Part shown: positions 49,838-49,867 of the stretch, one piece after another | How positions within the stretch are numbered: the first letter of the stretch is position 1 | Layout: each line of letters begins with the position of its first letter | Origin: an uncultured Eubacteriales bacterium | Lineage (GTDB): Bacteria; Bacillota; Clostridia; Oscillospirales; Acutalibacteraceae | Assembly: GCA_934454845.1 (NCBI GenBank) | Contig: CAKSGV010000018.1 | Location: 1 to 49,867, forward strand | Direction: 5' to 3' | DNA length: 49,867 nt | Made by a program: the position numbers and the translations under genes | Notes under the pieces: model-generated | Seen by the model: the letters and a program-made list of their open reading frames with translations, nothing else | The model's database searches: none | Told to the model about the DNA's origin: nothing

Positions 49838-49867
49838 GCAAAGAAAGAGAAAATCATCGAAAAAAGG

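Noticed and set aside
1..49867. CRISPR arrays, insertion sequences, prophage genes, rRNA or tRNA genes
   Set aside because: Intergenic gaps are all under about 180 bases, no transposase, integrase or Cas-like protein was seen, and no cloverleaf or repeat-spacer pattern was found by eye. A tRNA or repeat search program could still find something missed by eye.

Overview
The window looks like chromosomal DNA of an endospore-forming, low-GC Gram-positive of the class Clostridia, probably an uncultured gut member of the Oscillospirales/Ruminococcaceae type. The basis is A/T-rich codon use, strong AGGAGG-type ribosome sites, frequent GTG/TTG starts, a forespore sigma factor (sigG), spoIIR, gerW/ytfJ with its DUF2953 partner, HPr kinase, a CIRCE-controlled hrcA-grpE-dnaK-dnaJ operon and a type III glutamine synthetase. 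The taxonomic guess is inference; no rRNA or tRNA gene is present. The window is almost wholly coding, with no gap above about 180 bases, no insertion sequence, no prophage and no CRISPR array.

Layout. 0-3.4 kb: sigG (minus strand) diverges from ispE, spoIIR, rpmE and an IMPACT/YigZ-family gene. 3.5-8.8 kb: dgt-like gene, dnaG and rpoD (the macromolecular-synthesis operon), a TSCPD-domain protein, an unrecognised protein and a small cell-wall amidase. 8.75-10.8 kb: type III glutamine synthetase, convergent with the amidase and overlapping it. 11.0-22.05 kb: a long, tight minus-strand run starting at ychF: a divergent alanine-racemase-like gene, a D-aspartate-ligase-like ATP-grasp enzyme, an asparagine-synthetase-type amidotransferase, a MurJ/SpoVB-like flippase, a normal alanine racemase, a lipase-like hydrolase, a short LCP-like membrane protein and a transglutaminase-fold lipoprotein. 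22.2-31.3 kb: hprK, ROK glucokinase, murB, rapZ, whiA, dnaE, and pfkA on its own promoter. 31.35-32.4 kb: gerW and its DUF2953 partner (minus). 32.5-40.7 kb: an M24 peptidase, a heterodimeric ABC exporter, alaS, a HIT protein and a phosphoribosyltransferase. 40.8-45.5 kb: the CIRCE heat-shock operon. 45.6-46.2 kb: an esterase (minus). 46.4-49.8 kb: two GT8 glycosyltransferases and two PlsC-like acyltransferases in one overlapping operon behind a repeat-rich promoter.

How the genes fit together. Most are housekeeping (replication, transcription, translation, carbon control, peptidoglycan precursor supply, protein folding). The best candidate for an under-described system is the minus-strand envelope operon. 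Its gene content (racemase paralogue, Asl-type ATP-grasp ligase, AsnB/AsnH-type amidotransferase, lipid II flippase-like protein, alanine racemase) matches what a cell would need to add and amidate a D-amino-acid side chain or cross-bridge on peptidoglycan. The second candidate is the GT8-GT8-PlsC-PlsC operon, which looks like a glycan or glycolipid assembly unit with atypical acyltransferase motifs. At the RNA level there are a strong terminator-like stem buried in the amidase coding sequence where it could end the convergent glnN transcript, two genes whose ribosome site or start codon lies in a hairpin, a promoter-plus-hairpin between dnaK and dnaJ, and two genes that appear to lack any ATG/GTG/TTG start at the expected place.
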